This document shows, in pieces, positions 52,511 through 62,012 of a DNA stretch of 64,000 bases (positions within the stretch are counted from its first letter, which is position 1; each line of letters starts with the position of its first letter). The notes beneath the pieces are model-generated. The model was not told the origin of the DNA. It saw nothing but the letters and a program-made list of their open reading frames with translations, and ran no database searches. The stretch covers positions 26,593 through 90,592 of the forward strand of contig NZ_STGF01000030.1 of NCBI RefSeq assembly GCF_005222705.1. The letters run 5' to 3'. Position numbers and translations under genes: made by a program. Source of the DNA: Paenibacillus sp. SY21-1 (GTDB lineage: Bacteria; Bacillota; Bacilli; Paenibacillales; Paenibacillaceae).

Positions 52511-53026
52511 ATGCAATCAAAGCCTGCCGGTTCAACGCCCTACGTTTTTAATGTGGAAGTGCTTGTCGAAAGCAGCAGCAATGGACAAGCATTGGAGCAA
52601 CTGCTGCATGCGCTCAACCAGTCGGGACTGTCCGATTATCGGATATTGTCCGGCATTCGTCTAGGCAGCCAGATCGATGAACACAAAACAAAGGCGGTCG
52701 AGTTTCAGGAAGTGCCCGTTACAATCGGCAAGCCCGACAAGGGAAGCAAGACAGCTTCCGCTTCGTCCAAAAAATCACAGCCGTCTTCTCCCAAGCAGAC
52801 GGAGGTTGCTTATGAGCATCTAAGCGGATTCGAAAAAATTCACGCCATCATGAAAGCCAACGTGCTCATACGGCTTATTGTCAATAAAGGCCTTGGCATT
52901 AAATTAAGCATCCCTTGCCGCATCATTAATTTGAATGAGCAGGAGCATCTGATTACCGTTTATCATGTGGACGAGAAACAGGTCTATACGTTCCGTCTGA
53001 ATGAAATCGAGGATTTCCTGCTTTAG
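52511..53026 (+). CDS. Conserved-looking two-part protein of unknown function
   Basis: A protein of 171 residues, with TCGGAGG 9 nt before the ATG. I do not recognise the family. Residues 10-60 (YVFNVEVLVESSSNGQALEQ, then DYRILSGIRLG) form a strand-helix-strand unit. Residues ~75-100 are a Lys/Ser-rich linker. Residues ~110-171 form a mostly beta unit (NKGLGIKLSIPCRIINL, then HLITVYHVDEKQVYTFRLNEIEDF) reminiscent of a small beta-barrel such as the WYL or PilZ type. A regulatory or RNA/ligand-binding role is possible. It sits between yunC and the GGDEF/EAL gene. Confidence 0.6.
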   Translation: MQSKPAGSTPYVFNVEVLVESSSNGQALEQLLHALNQSGLSDYRILSGIRLGSQIDEHKTKAVEFQEVPVTIGKPDKGSKTASASSKKSQPSSPKQTEVAYEHLSGFEKIHAIMKANVLIRLIVNKGLGIKLSIPCRIINLNEQEHLITVYHVDEKQVYTFRLNEIEDFLL

Positions 53027-53078
53027 CCCCTTCGTTTGCCGCCAGCTCCGAACCTGACGCTGGAATGCTGCAAATAAA

Positions 53079-53136
53079 AAACCATGCTCCTCACCAACTG
53101 CGCTTTCAAGCGCCTGCTGGGCAGGATGCATGGTTT
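53079..53136. terminator. Bidirectional terminator
   Basis: AAACCATGC (53079-53087) pairs with GCATGGTTT (53128-53136). T-rich tracts follow on both strands (CTTTCTTTT on +, TTTTATTTG on -), serving the convergent genes at 53026 and 53144. Confidence 0.75.
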
Positions 53137-53143
53137 CTTTCTT

Positions 53144-55030
53144 TTATACGGCCGATGCGAGCATTCGCTCAATATTCTTGCTTGTGACCGGAGGACTCCA
53201 GTAGTAGCCTTGCATTTCATCGCAACGATGCTTGCGAAGAAACTCCATCTGTTCCTCATTCTCAACGCCTTCGGCGATAACCTGAATGTTCAAATTATGG
53301 GCCATTGCAATAATGGCAGCTACAATCTCGGCATCGCTCGGGTCTTGCTCGATATCCCGTACAAAGGAACGGTCAATTTTCAAGCGGTCAATCGGGAAGT
53401 TTTTCAAATAATGAAACGAGCTGTAGCCTGTGCCAAAATCATCAACGCTGATGTTAACGCCCATATTCGTCAGCGCAAGCAAGCAGCGGGATACGTGGCC
53501 GATGTCCATCGTCATGGACTCCGTAATTTCCAGATCGAGAAACCTGGCCTCCAGGCCCGTCTTCTCGAGCACAACGGCCACCTTGTTCGCCAGATCGTTC
53601 TGAACAAACTGTCGGATCGACAAGTTGACGGATACAGGCATAGGCGGAAGTCCGGCCTGCTGCCACTCCCGATTTTGCCGGCATGCCTCCTCCAGCACCC
53701 AGTCTCCGATCTGTACGATCATCCCGCTTTCCTCCGCCAAAGGAATGAAGCTGCTCGGAGGAATCATCCCCCTGAGCGGATGCTCCCATCTGACCAGAGC
53801 CTCGACGCCAACCATTTGACCGGTTCGCAAATCATACTGCGGCTGATAATGCAGCACAAATTCATTGCGCTGAATAGCCCGGTACATCTCGTGCTGCAGG
53901 GTGAGCCGCTCAAGCGAGGAGTTGCTCCAGCTCTCGGAATACAGCATGCTGTCGTTTTTCCCGCTTTCCTTGACTCTAACAAGCGCCATATCCGCCTTCT
54001 TGATCAGCGTATAGCTGTCGTCTTCCTCGCAGCGGTTCGTAACCGAGCCTATGCTTGCCGTAATATGCAGCGGGAATCCCCGCAGCTCGTAGGGCTCCTC
54101 CAACGATTTAAGCAGCATGCGCGAGCGTTCAAGCAGTTCCTCCTCGGATTGGATATTGCTGAACAGCAAAGCAAATTCATCGCCCTCCATACGGGCGGCA
54201 AATTCATCCTCCGTCAAATCGCGATTGATGCGCTCGGCCACCTGCATCAGCAGCATATCGCCGAATTCCCGGCCGAAAGAGGCGTTGACCAGCTTGAACC
54301 GGTCAAGATCTAGGTAGCAGATGCCGACAATCTTGTCTTCTTCCTTCGCGCGAATCAGCGTTTCGGTCAGCTTGATTTGAAACAAGGTGCGATTCGGCAA
54401 GCCGGTCATATCGTCATAGTAGGCCATATAGCGAATTCGCTCCACATTACGCTTGCGATCGCTCAAATCTTGGCTGACAAGCACCGCGCCGATGACGCTT
54501 TTATCTTGCAGCATCGGGGCGCACACCACCTGCAGCTCCAACGGATAGCCTGATCGATGCGTAATGTTAAGATTCGTCTGTTTGGTTTCACCGTTCATCG
54601 CCTGCTCCAGCATTTCCTGAAGCAGCTGCCGACTTCCGGGCTCCAGCAGCCGCGAGAGCGAGTTGCCCAGCAACTCCGATCGTTGATAGCCCAGCGTACG
54701 ACTGGAAGCTTCGTTCATTTCGATTACAAAGCCGCTTTTGTCCAGCACGGCCAAAGGCACGGCCTCGGAGCGCAGCAGCGCTTCAACAATCGCCGAGTGG
54801 TAGCTGCGAAAGCTGTAATTTCGATAACGCCATATGTATAGCATGCTTGCCGAGGCAAGCAAAGCCGATGCAACGGACACCGCCATCCATTTGAACATCG
54901 TATTGTCAATAAACCACCAGGATGCAAAAATCCAAATCAACGCCAGCGCAATCAGAAGCAAGCTGAGTCTTGAAGGCCCGTCAAGCGGCCGTTTTGTCGC
55001 TTCCGGCAAACTAATCACAGGTTTCGTCAC
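53144..55030 (-). CDS. Membrane PAS-GGDEF-EAL cyclic di-GMP protein
   Basis: A protein of 628 residues from GTG 55030 (GAAGGA 9 nt upstream). TTG 55066 is an alternative. Two membrane segments (residues ~20-75) are followed by a PAS domain (AVLDKSGFVIEMNEASSRTLGY). A GGDEF domain comes next, whose signature is MEGDEF rather than GGDEF. Last is an EAL domain with EALVRW, ITESMTMD, DDFGTGYSS and KIDRSFV, which looks catalytically complete. It probably acts mainly as a cyclic di-GMP phosphodiesterase with the altered GGDEF as a GTP sensor, but EGDEF variants can be active, so the balance is open. Confidence 0.92.
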   Translation of the reverse strand: MTKPVISLPEATKRPLDGPSRLSLLLIALALIWIFASWWFIDNTMFKWMAVSVASALLASASMLYIWRYRNYSFRSYHSAIVEALLRSEAVPLAVLDKSGFVIEMNEASSRTLGYQRSELLGNSLSRLLEPGSRQLLQEMLEQAMNGETKQTNLNITHRSGYPLELQVVCAPMLQDKSVIGAVLVSQDLSDRKRNVERIRYMAYYDDMTGLPNRTLFQIKLTETLIRAKEEDKIVGICYLDLDRFKLVNASFGREFGDMLLMQVAERINRDLTEDEFAARMEGDEFALLFSNIQSEEELLERSRMLLKSLEEPYELRGFPLHITASIGSVTNRCEEDDSYTLIKKADMALVRVKESGKNDSMLYSESWSNSSLERLTLQHEMYRAIQRNEFVLHYQPQYDLRTGQMVGVEALVRWEHPLRGMIPPSSFIPLAEESGMIVQIGDWVLEEACRQNREWQQAGLPPMPVSVNLSIRQFVQNDLANKVAVVLEKTGLEARFLDLEITESMTMDIGHVSRCLLALTNMGVNISVDDFGTGYSSFHYLKNFPIDRLKIDRSFVRDIEQDPSDAEIVAAIIAMAHNLNIQVIAEGVENEEQMEFLRKHRCDEMQGYYWSPPVTSKNIERMLASAV

Positions 55031-55156
55031 GCACCAACGTCCTTCCTCCAGTTCGAGATAAGCCAATGCTCGTTCTATTATAAACGATGTTTAACGTTTA
55101 GGCATAGAAATATTTGCTAAGGCAATATCCGCCATTTGAGCGATAGGTCATCGGTC

Positions 55157-55546
55157 CTATTTGCTTGATTTTAGAGCGGCAATGATGATGCAAGCCCAGC
55201 CCGAGAGCATGCAGACGCCCCCTATTGGCGTAATCATGCCCAGCTTGCTGAATTCGGTAACCGCCAAAATATACAAGCTGCCGCTAAAAATAACGGTTCC
55301 GGAAAAGATAAGGCGTCCTCCTGCAACGACAAGCTTTCCCGCTCCTATCTGCTTGGCAAGCAGGGAAATCAGCATGAGCCCGAGGGAGCTATACATATGG
55401 TAGCGCACACCTGTCTCAAAAATATCCAAATAGTGCTCCGTCAGCGCCTCCTTTAATGCATGCGCGCCAAATGCGCCGAGTCCGATCGCCAGCGCGGCAT
55501 TAATTGCGCCAATTACAAAATATTTGGGAAACATATGGGTTTTCAA
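55157..55546 (-). CDS. DUF423 small membrane protein (YwdK-like)
   Basis: A protein of 129 residues with four membrane segments. The DUF423 signature AALAIGLGAFGAHALK is present near the N-terminus, followed by YHMYSSLGLMLISLL and a Gly-Ile-Ile-Phe-Ser-Gly type stretch (FSGTVIFSGSLYIL) and MITPIGGVCMLSGW. The start is TTG 55546 with GAGG 6 nt upstream; ATG 55534 is an alternative with weaker spacing. Function unknown. It is divergent from the membrane gene at 55600. Confidence 0.88.
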   Translation of the reverse strand: MKTHMFPKYFVIGAINAALAIGLGAFGAHALKEALTEHYLDIFETGVRYHMYSSLGLMLISLLAKQIGAGKLVVAGGRLIFSGTVIFSGSLYILAVTEFSKLGMITPIGGVCMLSGWACIIIAALKSSK

Positions 55547-55599
55547 TCCTTTCCTCTTTGTGTATAATTTACCGTAGTCATAAGAAGGAGTCGATTAAT

Positions 55600-56148
55600 A
55601 TGGACAATGAACGTAAAGAGCCGATTAGCCTAGGCAAAACAGACTCATCTCATTCATCCGATTCATTTGAAAACAATCAGCCTTATGGGCGCGACCCTTA
55701 CAGCCGGCCGGCCTTCTCGGATTCCGATTCCGTTGTCGTCGGGCCTCTCAAGCACTCGGGGCTTGGCATCGCCTCTTTTGTTCTGGCCTTGATTTCCGTT
55801 GTGCTCATCATCGTTACCATCGCGCTTGGCGCAACCTTTGTCAGCGAAGTGGCGAATGATGAAGCCGCCCAGCAGCGATGGGCCCAAGTCGATCCCGAAG
55901 ATGAAGCCGCCGTTATGGAAATGATGCAGGAAAGCGGCTTTGCCTCCCTGCTTGTAGCCGGGCTTGCCGGTATCGGGGCGTTCGGCATCGCTTTTATCGG
56001 ACTGATTCTCGGCATTATCGGCGCTTTCTCCAAGAATCGGAGAAAGGTATTCAGCATAATCGGCTTGTCGCTTAACGCTCTTATGCTTTTCGCCCCGATT
56101 CTTCTGTTTATTATCGGAATCGCACAAGGCTTCTCAGGCACCGTCTAG
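55600..56148 (+). CDS. Small membrane protein with DUF4190-like layout
   Basis: A protein of 182 residues from ATG 55600, after AAGGAG; the longer frame from 55504 is unsupported. Residues 1-50 are hydrophilic and acidic/Ser-rich. Three membrane segments follow (GLGIASFVLALISVVLIIV, then LLVAGLAGIGAFGIAFIGL and SIIGLSLNALMLFAPILLF), separated by an acidic loop DPEDEAAVMEMMQES. The repeated GxGIASFVLALI unit is of the DUF4190 type. A perfect TATAAT sits at 55563-55568, with a weak -35 upstream. Function unknown. Confidence 0.7.
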   Translation: MDNERKEPISLGKTDSSHSSDSFENNQPYGRDPYSRPAFSDSDSVVVGPLKHSGLGIASFVLALISVVLIIVTIALGATFVSEVANDEAAQQRWAQVDPEDEAAVMEMMQESGFASLLVAGLAGIGAFGIAFIGLILGIIGAFSKNRRKVFSIIGLSLNALMLFAPILLFIIGIAQGFSGTV

Positions 56149-56266
56149 CTCGAAACGCTAACGGACAAGGATGGCCAATGCGGCGCATCCAGCCTTCGGC
56201 AAGCGCCAGCTAGCGTCCGCTTTAGAATTAGGGAATGGCGTAGCCCGTCCATCGTACTGGCATAAG

Positions 56267-56300
56267 GCCTGCAGCCCTTTAGGGGGCATGCAGGTCTTTT
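56267..56300 (+). terminator. Terminator after the small membrane gene
   Basis: CCTGCAGCCC (56268-56277) pairs with GGGGGCATGCAGG (56282-56294, one bulge), followed by TCTTTTGG. Confidence 0.65.
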
Positions 56301-56356
56301 GGTTTGCCACCTGATGCACTGCTTGCATCCAATGATGATGCCAATGAAAGGCCGCG

Positions 56357-59300
56357 CTATTTGACCAGCAATCTTGTGCGGCTGTAGCCCTCCTTCAGCT
56401 TCGTTACCTCCAGGCATGCCGGGAAGGCAGCCTTCAGCTCTTCCACATGCGAGATAACGCCAATCATTCTTCCCGCCTTCTGCAAATCGACCAGCGTTGC
56501 AATTGCCTTCTGCAGCGACTCTTCATCAAGCGAGCCGAAGCCCTCATCGATAAACATCATTTCGATGGAAATGCCGCCCTGATACGCCTGAATGACATCG
56601 GTCATGCCGAGTGCCAGGCAGAGGGAGGCGTTGAATTTCTCGCCGCCTGACAAGGTTTTAACATCCCGCTCCTGCCCTGTATAGGCATCATATACGTCAA
56701 GCCCGAGCCCGCTTTGCTTCCCCCGCGTTTCGAGCCTGTCGCTTCTGCGAAGGGTGAATTGCCCTCCCGACAAAACCCGGAGCCGCGCGTTCGCCGCGAA
56801 CAAAATATGCTCCAGAAATTCAATGAGAATGTAGCGTTCAAAGGAGATTTTCAAAGCGTTGTCGCCTTTAAGCATCTGATAGATGTCCAGCACCTGCTCC
56901 AGCCTGCCTTCAAGCTCCTTCCCTTGCTCGGACGTTCTGTCCAGCGCAGCTGCCAGCCGTTCCGCTTCGCGCGCCTTGCCTCGCAAGTCATGCTCCTCTC
57001 GGGACGTCTGGTCGATTGCAGCCTTAAGCTCGTCAAGCTTGCTCTGCAAGCCGCTTAGCTCGATTCTCTCCTTCGCGGCAAGCTCGATTTCCAGCTCCGT
57101 GATTTGAGTCAGCAGAAGACTTACAGCAGAGCGATATTCCTCTAATTGACTGCTCATGTAAAGGCGCTCCCCCTCCGGAAGGGCCGCCTCCGAGTAGGCA
57201 ACCAAACCGTGGAAGCCCGCCCGCTCCAGCGCCTCCTGCCTGCGTCGCTCGGCCAGCTTAAGCCCTTCTGAGGCCTCCTCCAGCTGCTGCCTCGCTTGCT
57301 CGGCATACACTCTTTGCTCGCCCAGCGCTGCCGAGCTGCGTTGAAGCAAAGCCTGCGCCTCCTTCCAGGCCGCGGACAGCCGCTGCGCTTCCGTCTGGCT
57401 CTGCCGCAGCTGACGCTCCAGCTTGTCCACATCCCGCATCTGCTCAGGCACCCGTTCAAGCTCCTTGGCAAGCGCCGTATGCGTTGTCGCACGCTCCAGA
57501 GCCCGCTCCTGCAGCAGCTGCTGCAGCTGCTCCTTCGCCGTCTGCTGGCGCTCCAGCGCAGCTTCCTGCTCGTCAGCCGCTCGCTTGAGCTCGGGCAAAC
57601 GTCCCGCTATCGCTTGAAGGCGCTCCGTCTCGTCCTTGAGCGCCTTCCACTGAAGCAGCAGCCTTGCACGCTGCTCCTCGGGGGCGGCCGGCTGCAGCCC
57701 CAGCTCAGCCAGCTCCTTCGCTCCTTCGGCCTGCAGCGCCTCCGCAGCGGCCGCCTGGGACCGCGCCCCTTGCAGCTCGCGCTCGGCCGCAACAAGCTGC
57801 TCCTTCGCTTGCTGCAAACGCTCGCGCGAGACCAGCCCTTCCGCCGCCCCCGTCTTGTCCGGGTGGCTTTCGCTGCCGCACACCGGGCACGGCTTGCCGT
57901 CCTGCAAATGCCCCGCCAGCATAGCCGCCTGCCCTTCTATCCAGGCATGCTCCAGCCGGTCATGCTCCTCCTTGCAAGCCTTGGCGCGATGCGCACGCTC
58001 CTGCTCCAGCGCAGATACGCGCTCAAGCTCCTGCCTCGCCTCCGTAAAGCGCTTCAGCTGCTTCCCCTGCTGCTCAATGCCGCGCTGCAGCTCCAAACGC
58101 GCAGCCAGCGCTTCCGCTTGCTGCTCGGCCTGGCGAATGTCCGCCGCTCCCGCTTGGCGGAGCGCGCGCAGCTCCTGCATTACCGTCTCAAGCGCTGCAA
58201 GCTTTGCAGCCAGAGCCTTCTCCTCGCGCACCAGCTTGTCCAGCGCCTGCCGCCGCTCGCCCAGCGTCCGGACGACTGGCACCATTTCCTGCAGTCTGAC
58301 GCATTCCTGCTCGGCCTCGCGGCGCTGCTCCTCCTTGCTCTCTTCCTGGCGATACGCCGCCTCAGCCCGCTCCTGCTCCTGAATGGCCGCTGAGAGCTGC
58401 GCCTCTCTCGCCGCGAGCTGCTCACGCTTCGCTCCTGCAGCCCTGCTCCATCGATCCGCCTCCTCGATGTAAGGGGCCAGCCCCGCTGCCCGCTCTGCGA
58501 GCTTCAGCCTCCGCTCCAGCTCTCGATGCTCCATATCGCGCGCCTGCAACCGAACGAAGGCTTCCCGCTTGCGGTCCAGCTCCGCGAACCTTGCTTGAAC
58601 GGCTGTAGCCTCCCGCAGCTGCTGCTCGGTTGTATCCAGCTCCATCGCGAGCCGTTCTTTTCGGCTCTCCGCTTCTGCGGCAAGCCCTCCATAATACTCG
58701 CTCTCCAGCGCCAAGCCTTCTATCACCTGTGCGGCATTGCTGTACGCTTGGCCAAAAACCGCTTCCAGCCGGCTGCCCTCGCGTCTAGGCAATGATTCCT
58801 TCGCCTGCGAGATATAGGCGCCTACCGTAGCTCTCAGCTCCTTGAGCTGCTCGTTCAACTCGCGATTGCGCTGCTGAAAACGGCCGGTCAGCCGCTCGTA
58901 CAGCTCCGTCCGAAAAATACGGCGCAATATTTCCTCCTTATTGTCCGTATCCGACGTAAGCAGCCTGCGAAATTCCCCTTGCGGGAGCATCACGATCTGG
59001 CTGAACTGCTCTTTCGTTAAGCCGATAATCGACTCGATTCGCGCATTGACGTCCGATACGATAAAGCGGTCAACCGCAGGCATCGCCTCGGCGTCCAGCA
59101 GCTCATATAGCTCGGCCTTCCCGCCGGTTTCGCTTTTGTTTCCGCCCTTCCGGTGAGCCATCTGGCGAAAGGCCCGGTACTGCTTGCGACCTACGGCAAA
59201 CTCGAAGCTGACGGATGTGTGCGTGTCCTCGTCAGCGAATTGGCTTCGCAGCATTCGTGGATCAGAGCGATCCTCGCCGCTCGCCGAGCCATACAGAGCA

Positions 59301-59449
59301 AAACAAATAGCGTCAAAAATCGACGTTTTGCCTGCGCCCGTATTGCCTGAAATGACGAACAGCCGCTGATCCCCCAGCTTCCGGAAATCGATCGTTTCCG
59401 GCTGCCGGTAGGGTCCAAACGCCGTCATCGTCAGCTTTAGCGGTCTCAT
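56357..59449 (-). CDS. sbcC: DNA repair exonuclease subunit SbcC
   Basis: A protein of 1,030 residues. It has the Walker A motif SGNTGAGKTSIFDA at the N-terminus, two long coiled-coil arms, and a zinc hook CPVCGSESH near residue 524. The ABC signature KTLSGGEKFNASLCLALGM and the Walker B MMFIDEGFGSLDEE are at the C-terminus. With SbcD it forms the Mre11-Rad50-like nuclease that cuts hairpin and blocked DNA ends. Its ATG overlaps the sbcD stop (ATGA, 59446-59449). The coiled coils are rich in Gln, Glu, Leu and Arg, which explains long open frames on the opposite strand. Confidence 0.96.
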   Translation of the reverse strand: MRPLKLTMTAFGPYRQPETIDFRKLGDQRLFVISGNTGAGKTSIFDAICFALYGSASGEDRSDPRMLRSQFADEDTHTSVSFEFAVGRKQYRAFRQMAHRKGGNKSETGGKAELYELLDAEAMPAVDRFIVSDVNARIESIIGLTKEQFSQIVMLPQGEFRRLLTSDTDNKEEILRRIFRTELYERLTGRFQQRNRELNEQLKELRATVGAYISQAKESLPRREGSRLEAVFGQAYSNAAQVIEGLALESEYYGGLAAEAESRKERLAMELDTTEQQLREATAVQARFAELDRKREAFVRLQARDMEHRELERRLKLAERAAGLAPYIEEADRWSRAAGAKREQLAAREAQLSAAIQEQERAEAAYRQEESKEEQRREAEQECVRLQEMVPVVRTLGERRQALDKLVREEKALAAKLAALETVMQELRALRQAGAADIRQAEQQAEALAARLELQRGIEQQGKQLKRFTEARQELERVSALEQERAHRAKACKEEHDRLEHAWIEGQAAMLAGHLQDGKPCPVCGSESHPDKTGAAEGLVSRERLQQAKEQLVAAERELQGARSQAAAAEALQAEGAKELAELGLQPAAPEEQRARLLLQWKALKDETERLQAIAGRLPELKRAADEQEAALERQQTAKEQLQQLLQERALERATTHTALAKELERVPEQMRDVDKLERQLRQSQTEAQRLSAAWKEAQALLQRSSAALGEQRVYAEQARQQLEEASEGLKLAERRRQEALERAGFHGLVAYSEAALPEGERLYMSSQLEEYRSAVSLLLTQITELEIELAAKERIELSGLQSKLDELKAAIDQTSREEHDLRGKAREAERLAAALDRTSEQGKELEGRLEQVLDIYQMLKGDNALKISFERYILIEFLEHILFAANARLRVLSGGQFTLRRSDRLETRGKQSGLGLDVYDAYTGQERDVKTLSGGEKFNASLCLALGMTDVIQAYQGGISIEMMFIDEGFGSLDEESLQKAIATLVDLQKAGRMIGVISHVEELKAAFPACLEVTKLKEGYSRTRLLVK

Positions 59450-60612
59450 GGCAATCCCCCTTCCTCACGCAGCAATTCCTCGTACGTTTCGGCGAACATT
59501 CGCCTTTTGCCGGCTGAAAGCTCCTGCCCCTTTACCTCCTGATAAAAAGCGGCAAACAGCTCGATCGGATCGGCCTCGCGCCTTCCTCCGCTCTCTCCGC
59601 TTGACTGCTCGCCTTCCTGCGAGCTCATGGAAGGCGGTATTCGCTGCACCTGAAGCGCATTCGGATAGACAGCCCGCACCTTCTCCATCGGAAAAAGCAC
59701 CGGATTATCATTCAGCAACGTCACGAACACATAATCCTCATTGACAGGATGCTGCTCCAGCTCCTCCATTCTCGCCTCTACTCTTCGCATATCGCGCAGC
59801 GGCTTCAGCGGACGCTTCTCAATCTGTGCGTCGCCCTCACCGTCCAGCTCGACGATAAGATACCCCTTCGCATGGCGCTCTTCGGAAATCGAATATTTTA
59901 AAGGCGAGCCCGCATAACGAATACATTCCCGCCTGACAAAATGAGCCTGATGAAGATGCCCGAGCGCCGTATAATGAAACGCGTCGAAGCAAGCCGAGCT
60001 GACATGCTCCGCCCCGCCGACCGACAGCGGCCGCTCCGATTCGCTGGTATTTGCCTCCGGCTCGCCGGAAGGCGTCACAAAGGCATGGCCAATAAACACA
60101 TGTCTGGCATGCGGGCTAAGATGCTCCCCAATTCTTCCGACTATGGCGCGCATCGCATCATCATGGGTACGCACGCTCTCATCGGCAAGCTCATGACGCA
60201 CCTGTGCAGGATCGGCATAAGGAACCAGATGGAAATGCACCTCACCGTGAGTATCTCGCAAGACAACCGGTTCGAGCCCCTGACGCAATTGCCCTGTCAA
60301 AAATAGCCCCCTGCTCTCCATCATCCTTGTTCCAAAGCTGATTCGGTCAGGACTGTCGTGGTTGCCGGAAATGGCAAGCACCGGCGTATTGAGCTCGATT
60401 ACAATTCGGCGCAGCGTCTCATCCAGCAGCTCCACCGCCTCCGTAGGCGGAACAGCTCTGTCATACAAGTCACCGGCAATTATAACGGCATCTGGCCGTT
60501 CGCGCTCGATGTCCTGTATGAACTGCTCAAGCACGAAGCGCTGATCCTCTGTCATGTACACGCCCTGCACAAGCTTGCCCAAATGCCAGTCCGCTGTATG
60601 AAACAGCTTCAT
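59446..60612 (-). CDS. sbcD: DNA repair exonuclease subunit SbcD
   Basis: A protein of 388 residues. It has the metallophosphoesterase motifs in order: FHTADWHLGK, IAGDLYDRA, SGNHDSPDR, GHAFV and ALGHLHQAH. It is the nuclease partner of SbcC, with manganese-dependent exo- and endonuclease activity. AAAGGAGG lies ~10 nt before ATG 60612. A Gln/Ser/Glu-rich insert near residues 325-345 (SSQEGEQSSGESGG) is non-conserved linker before the C-terminal capping part. Confidence 0.95.
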   Translation of the reverse strand: MKLFHTADWHLGKLVQGVYMTEDQRFVLEQFIQDIERERPDAVIIAGDLYDRAVPPTEAVELLDETLRRIVIELNTPVLAISGNHDSPDRISFGTRMMESRGLFLTGQLRQGLEPVVLRDTHGEVHFHLVPYADPAQVRHELADESVRTHDDAMRAIVGRIGEHLSPHARHVFIGHAFVTPSGEPEANTSESERPLSVGGAEHVSSACFDAFHYTALGHLHQAHFVRRECIRYAGSPLKYSISEERHAKGYLIVELDGEGDAQIEKRPLKPLRDMRRVEARMEELEQHPVNEDYVFVTLLNDNPVLFPMEKVRAVYPNALQVQRIPPSMSSQEGEQSSGESGGRREADPIELFAAFYQEVKGQELSAGKRRMFAETYEELLREEGGLP

Positions 60613-60807
60613 AAGATGCCATTCCTCCTTTGCCTTCCATTTTGCTACCCTCTATTTTACACGCCATTCCTTTAAAAGCCCAGCGCGCTCGCGCTTATCG
60701 GCCGCTATAACGCTATGCATGCCGTGAGCCTGCCACATTTCCTTCACATAACCTTCAGACAGTTGAATATATTGAATCATAACAAGGAAATAAGCGAGGT
60801 GAGGGGA

Positions 60808-61962
60808 ATGGCGGCAGATAAGCTGTTTATCGTAGCGCGCGAGGATTGGTCGCTGCACCGCAAGGGCTACGAGGATCAAGCCAGGCATCAGGAGAAGGTG
60901 CAGGAAGCAATTAAACAAAACCTTCCCGATCTGGTTTCCGACGAGAGCATCGTATTGTCCGACGGCCGACGCACGATCAAGGTTCCGATTAAAAGCTTAG
61001 ATGAATCTCATTTTATTTATAACTACAACAAAAAGCAGCATGTCGGACAAGGTGACGGCGATTCTCAGGTAGGCGATGTGCTTGGCGTCGATCCGCAGGC
61101 CCAGAAAGGTCCAGGCAAAGGCCAGGATGCCGGCGATCAGCCTGGAGAGGACGTTGTGGATACGGAAATCGATATCGATCAGCTGGAGGATATGCTGTTC
61201 GAGGAGCTCGAGCTGCCCAACCTGGAGCAGAAACAGAAGGATCAGATGCAATCGACGGAAATCGTTTTTCACGAAATTCGCAAAAAAGGCATCATGTCCA
61301 ATATCGACAAAAAACGGACCTTAATCGAAAATCTTCGCCGCAACGCAAACGCCGGAAAGTCGGGCATCGGCGGAATATCTCCGGACGATTTGCGCTATAA
61401 AACCTGGAATGAAATCGTAAAGCCGCAATCCAATGCTGTCATATTGGCGCTTATGGATACATCGGGAAGTATGGGCTCCTTTGAAAAATATTGTGCGCGC
61501 AGCTTTTTCTTCTGGATGACGCGATTTCTTCGCCGCAAGTACGAGCACGTCGAAATTGTTTTCATCGCCCACCATACAGAAGCCAAGGAAGTAACGGAGG
61601 AGGAGTTTTTTAATCGAGGCGAAAGCGGCGGTACCATCTGCTCCTCCGCTTATCAAAAAGCGATTGATATCATTGATTCCCGCTATCCTGTAGCCAACTG
61701 GAATATTTATCCCTTTCACTTTTCCGACGGTGACAATCTTACATCCGACAACGAGCGCTGCGTGAAGCTGATCGGTCAACTGATGGAGCGCTGCAATATG
61801 TTTGGCTACGGCGAGGTGAACCAATACAATCGCAGCAGCACGCTTATGTCGGCCTATAAGCATATTAGCCATAAAAAATTCATGTACTCGGTCATTAAAG
61901 AAAAAGGCGAGGTATATAAAGCGCTAAAAACATTTTTTCATAAAAAGGTTAATGCCACTTAG
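60808..61962 (+). CDS. yhbH: Sporulation protein YhbH (DUF444)
   Basis: A protein of 384 residues from ATG 60808, preceded by GAGGTGAGGGG; the open frame from 60715 has no SD. It begins as the family does (FIVAREDWSLHRKGYEDQARH). It contains a Gly/Gln-rich linker, then a von Willebrand-like domain with the metal-site motif ALMDTSGSMGSFEKY and later VFIAHHTEAKEV and GGTICSSAY. YhbH relatives pair with PrkA kinase in sporulation and stress networks, but prkA is not next to it here. It is divergent from sbcD. Confidence 0.92.
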   Translation: MAADKLFIVAREDWSLHRKGYEDQARHQEKVQEAIKQNLPDLVSDESIVLSDGRRTIKVPIKSLDESHFIYNYNKKQHVGQGDGDSQVGDVLGVDPQAQKGPGKGQDAGDQPGEDVVDTEIDIDQLEDMLFEELELPNLEQKQKDQMQSTEIVFHEIRKKGIMSNIDKKRTLIENLRRNANAGKSGIGGISPDDLRYKTWNEIVKPQSNAVILALMDTSGSMGSFEKYCARSFFFWMTRFLRRKYEHVEIVFIAHHTEAKEVTEEEFFNRGESGGTICSSAYQKAIDIIDSRYPVANWNIYPFHFSDGDNLTSDNERCVKLIGQLMERCNMFGYGEVNQYNRSSTLMSAYKHISHKKFMYSVIKEKGEVYKALKTFFHKKVNAT

Positions 61963-61981
61963 AAGCCGGCGCCCATAAAAC

Positions 61982-62008
61982 AGCCGCATACCTGTCTGGT
62001 ATGCGGCT
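61982..62008. terminator. Hairpin between yhbH and pdaA
   Basis: AGCCGCATACC pairs perfectly with GGTATGCGGCT around TGTCT. On the minus strand TTTT follows after G, so it suits the convergent pdaA gene better than yhbH, though both could use it. Confidence 0.7.
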
Positions 62009-62012
62009 CGCT

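Noticed and set aside
53084..54313. 409-residue + strand open frame opposite the GGDEF/EAL gene
   Set aside because: Shadow frame; it runs through the bidirectional terminator and has no recognisable features.
57296..58393. 365-residue Leu/Arg-rich + strand open frame opposite sbcC
   Set aside because: It arises from the Gln/Glu/Leu codon bias of the SbcC coiled coil read backwards; no SD and no family resemblance.
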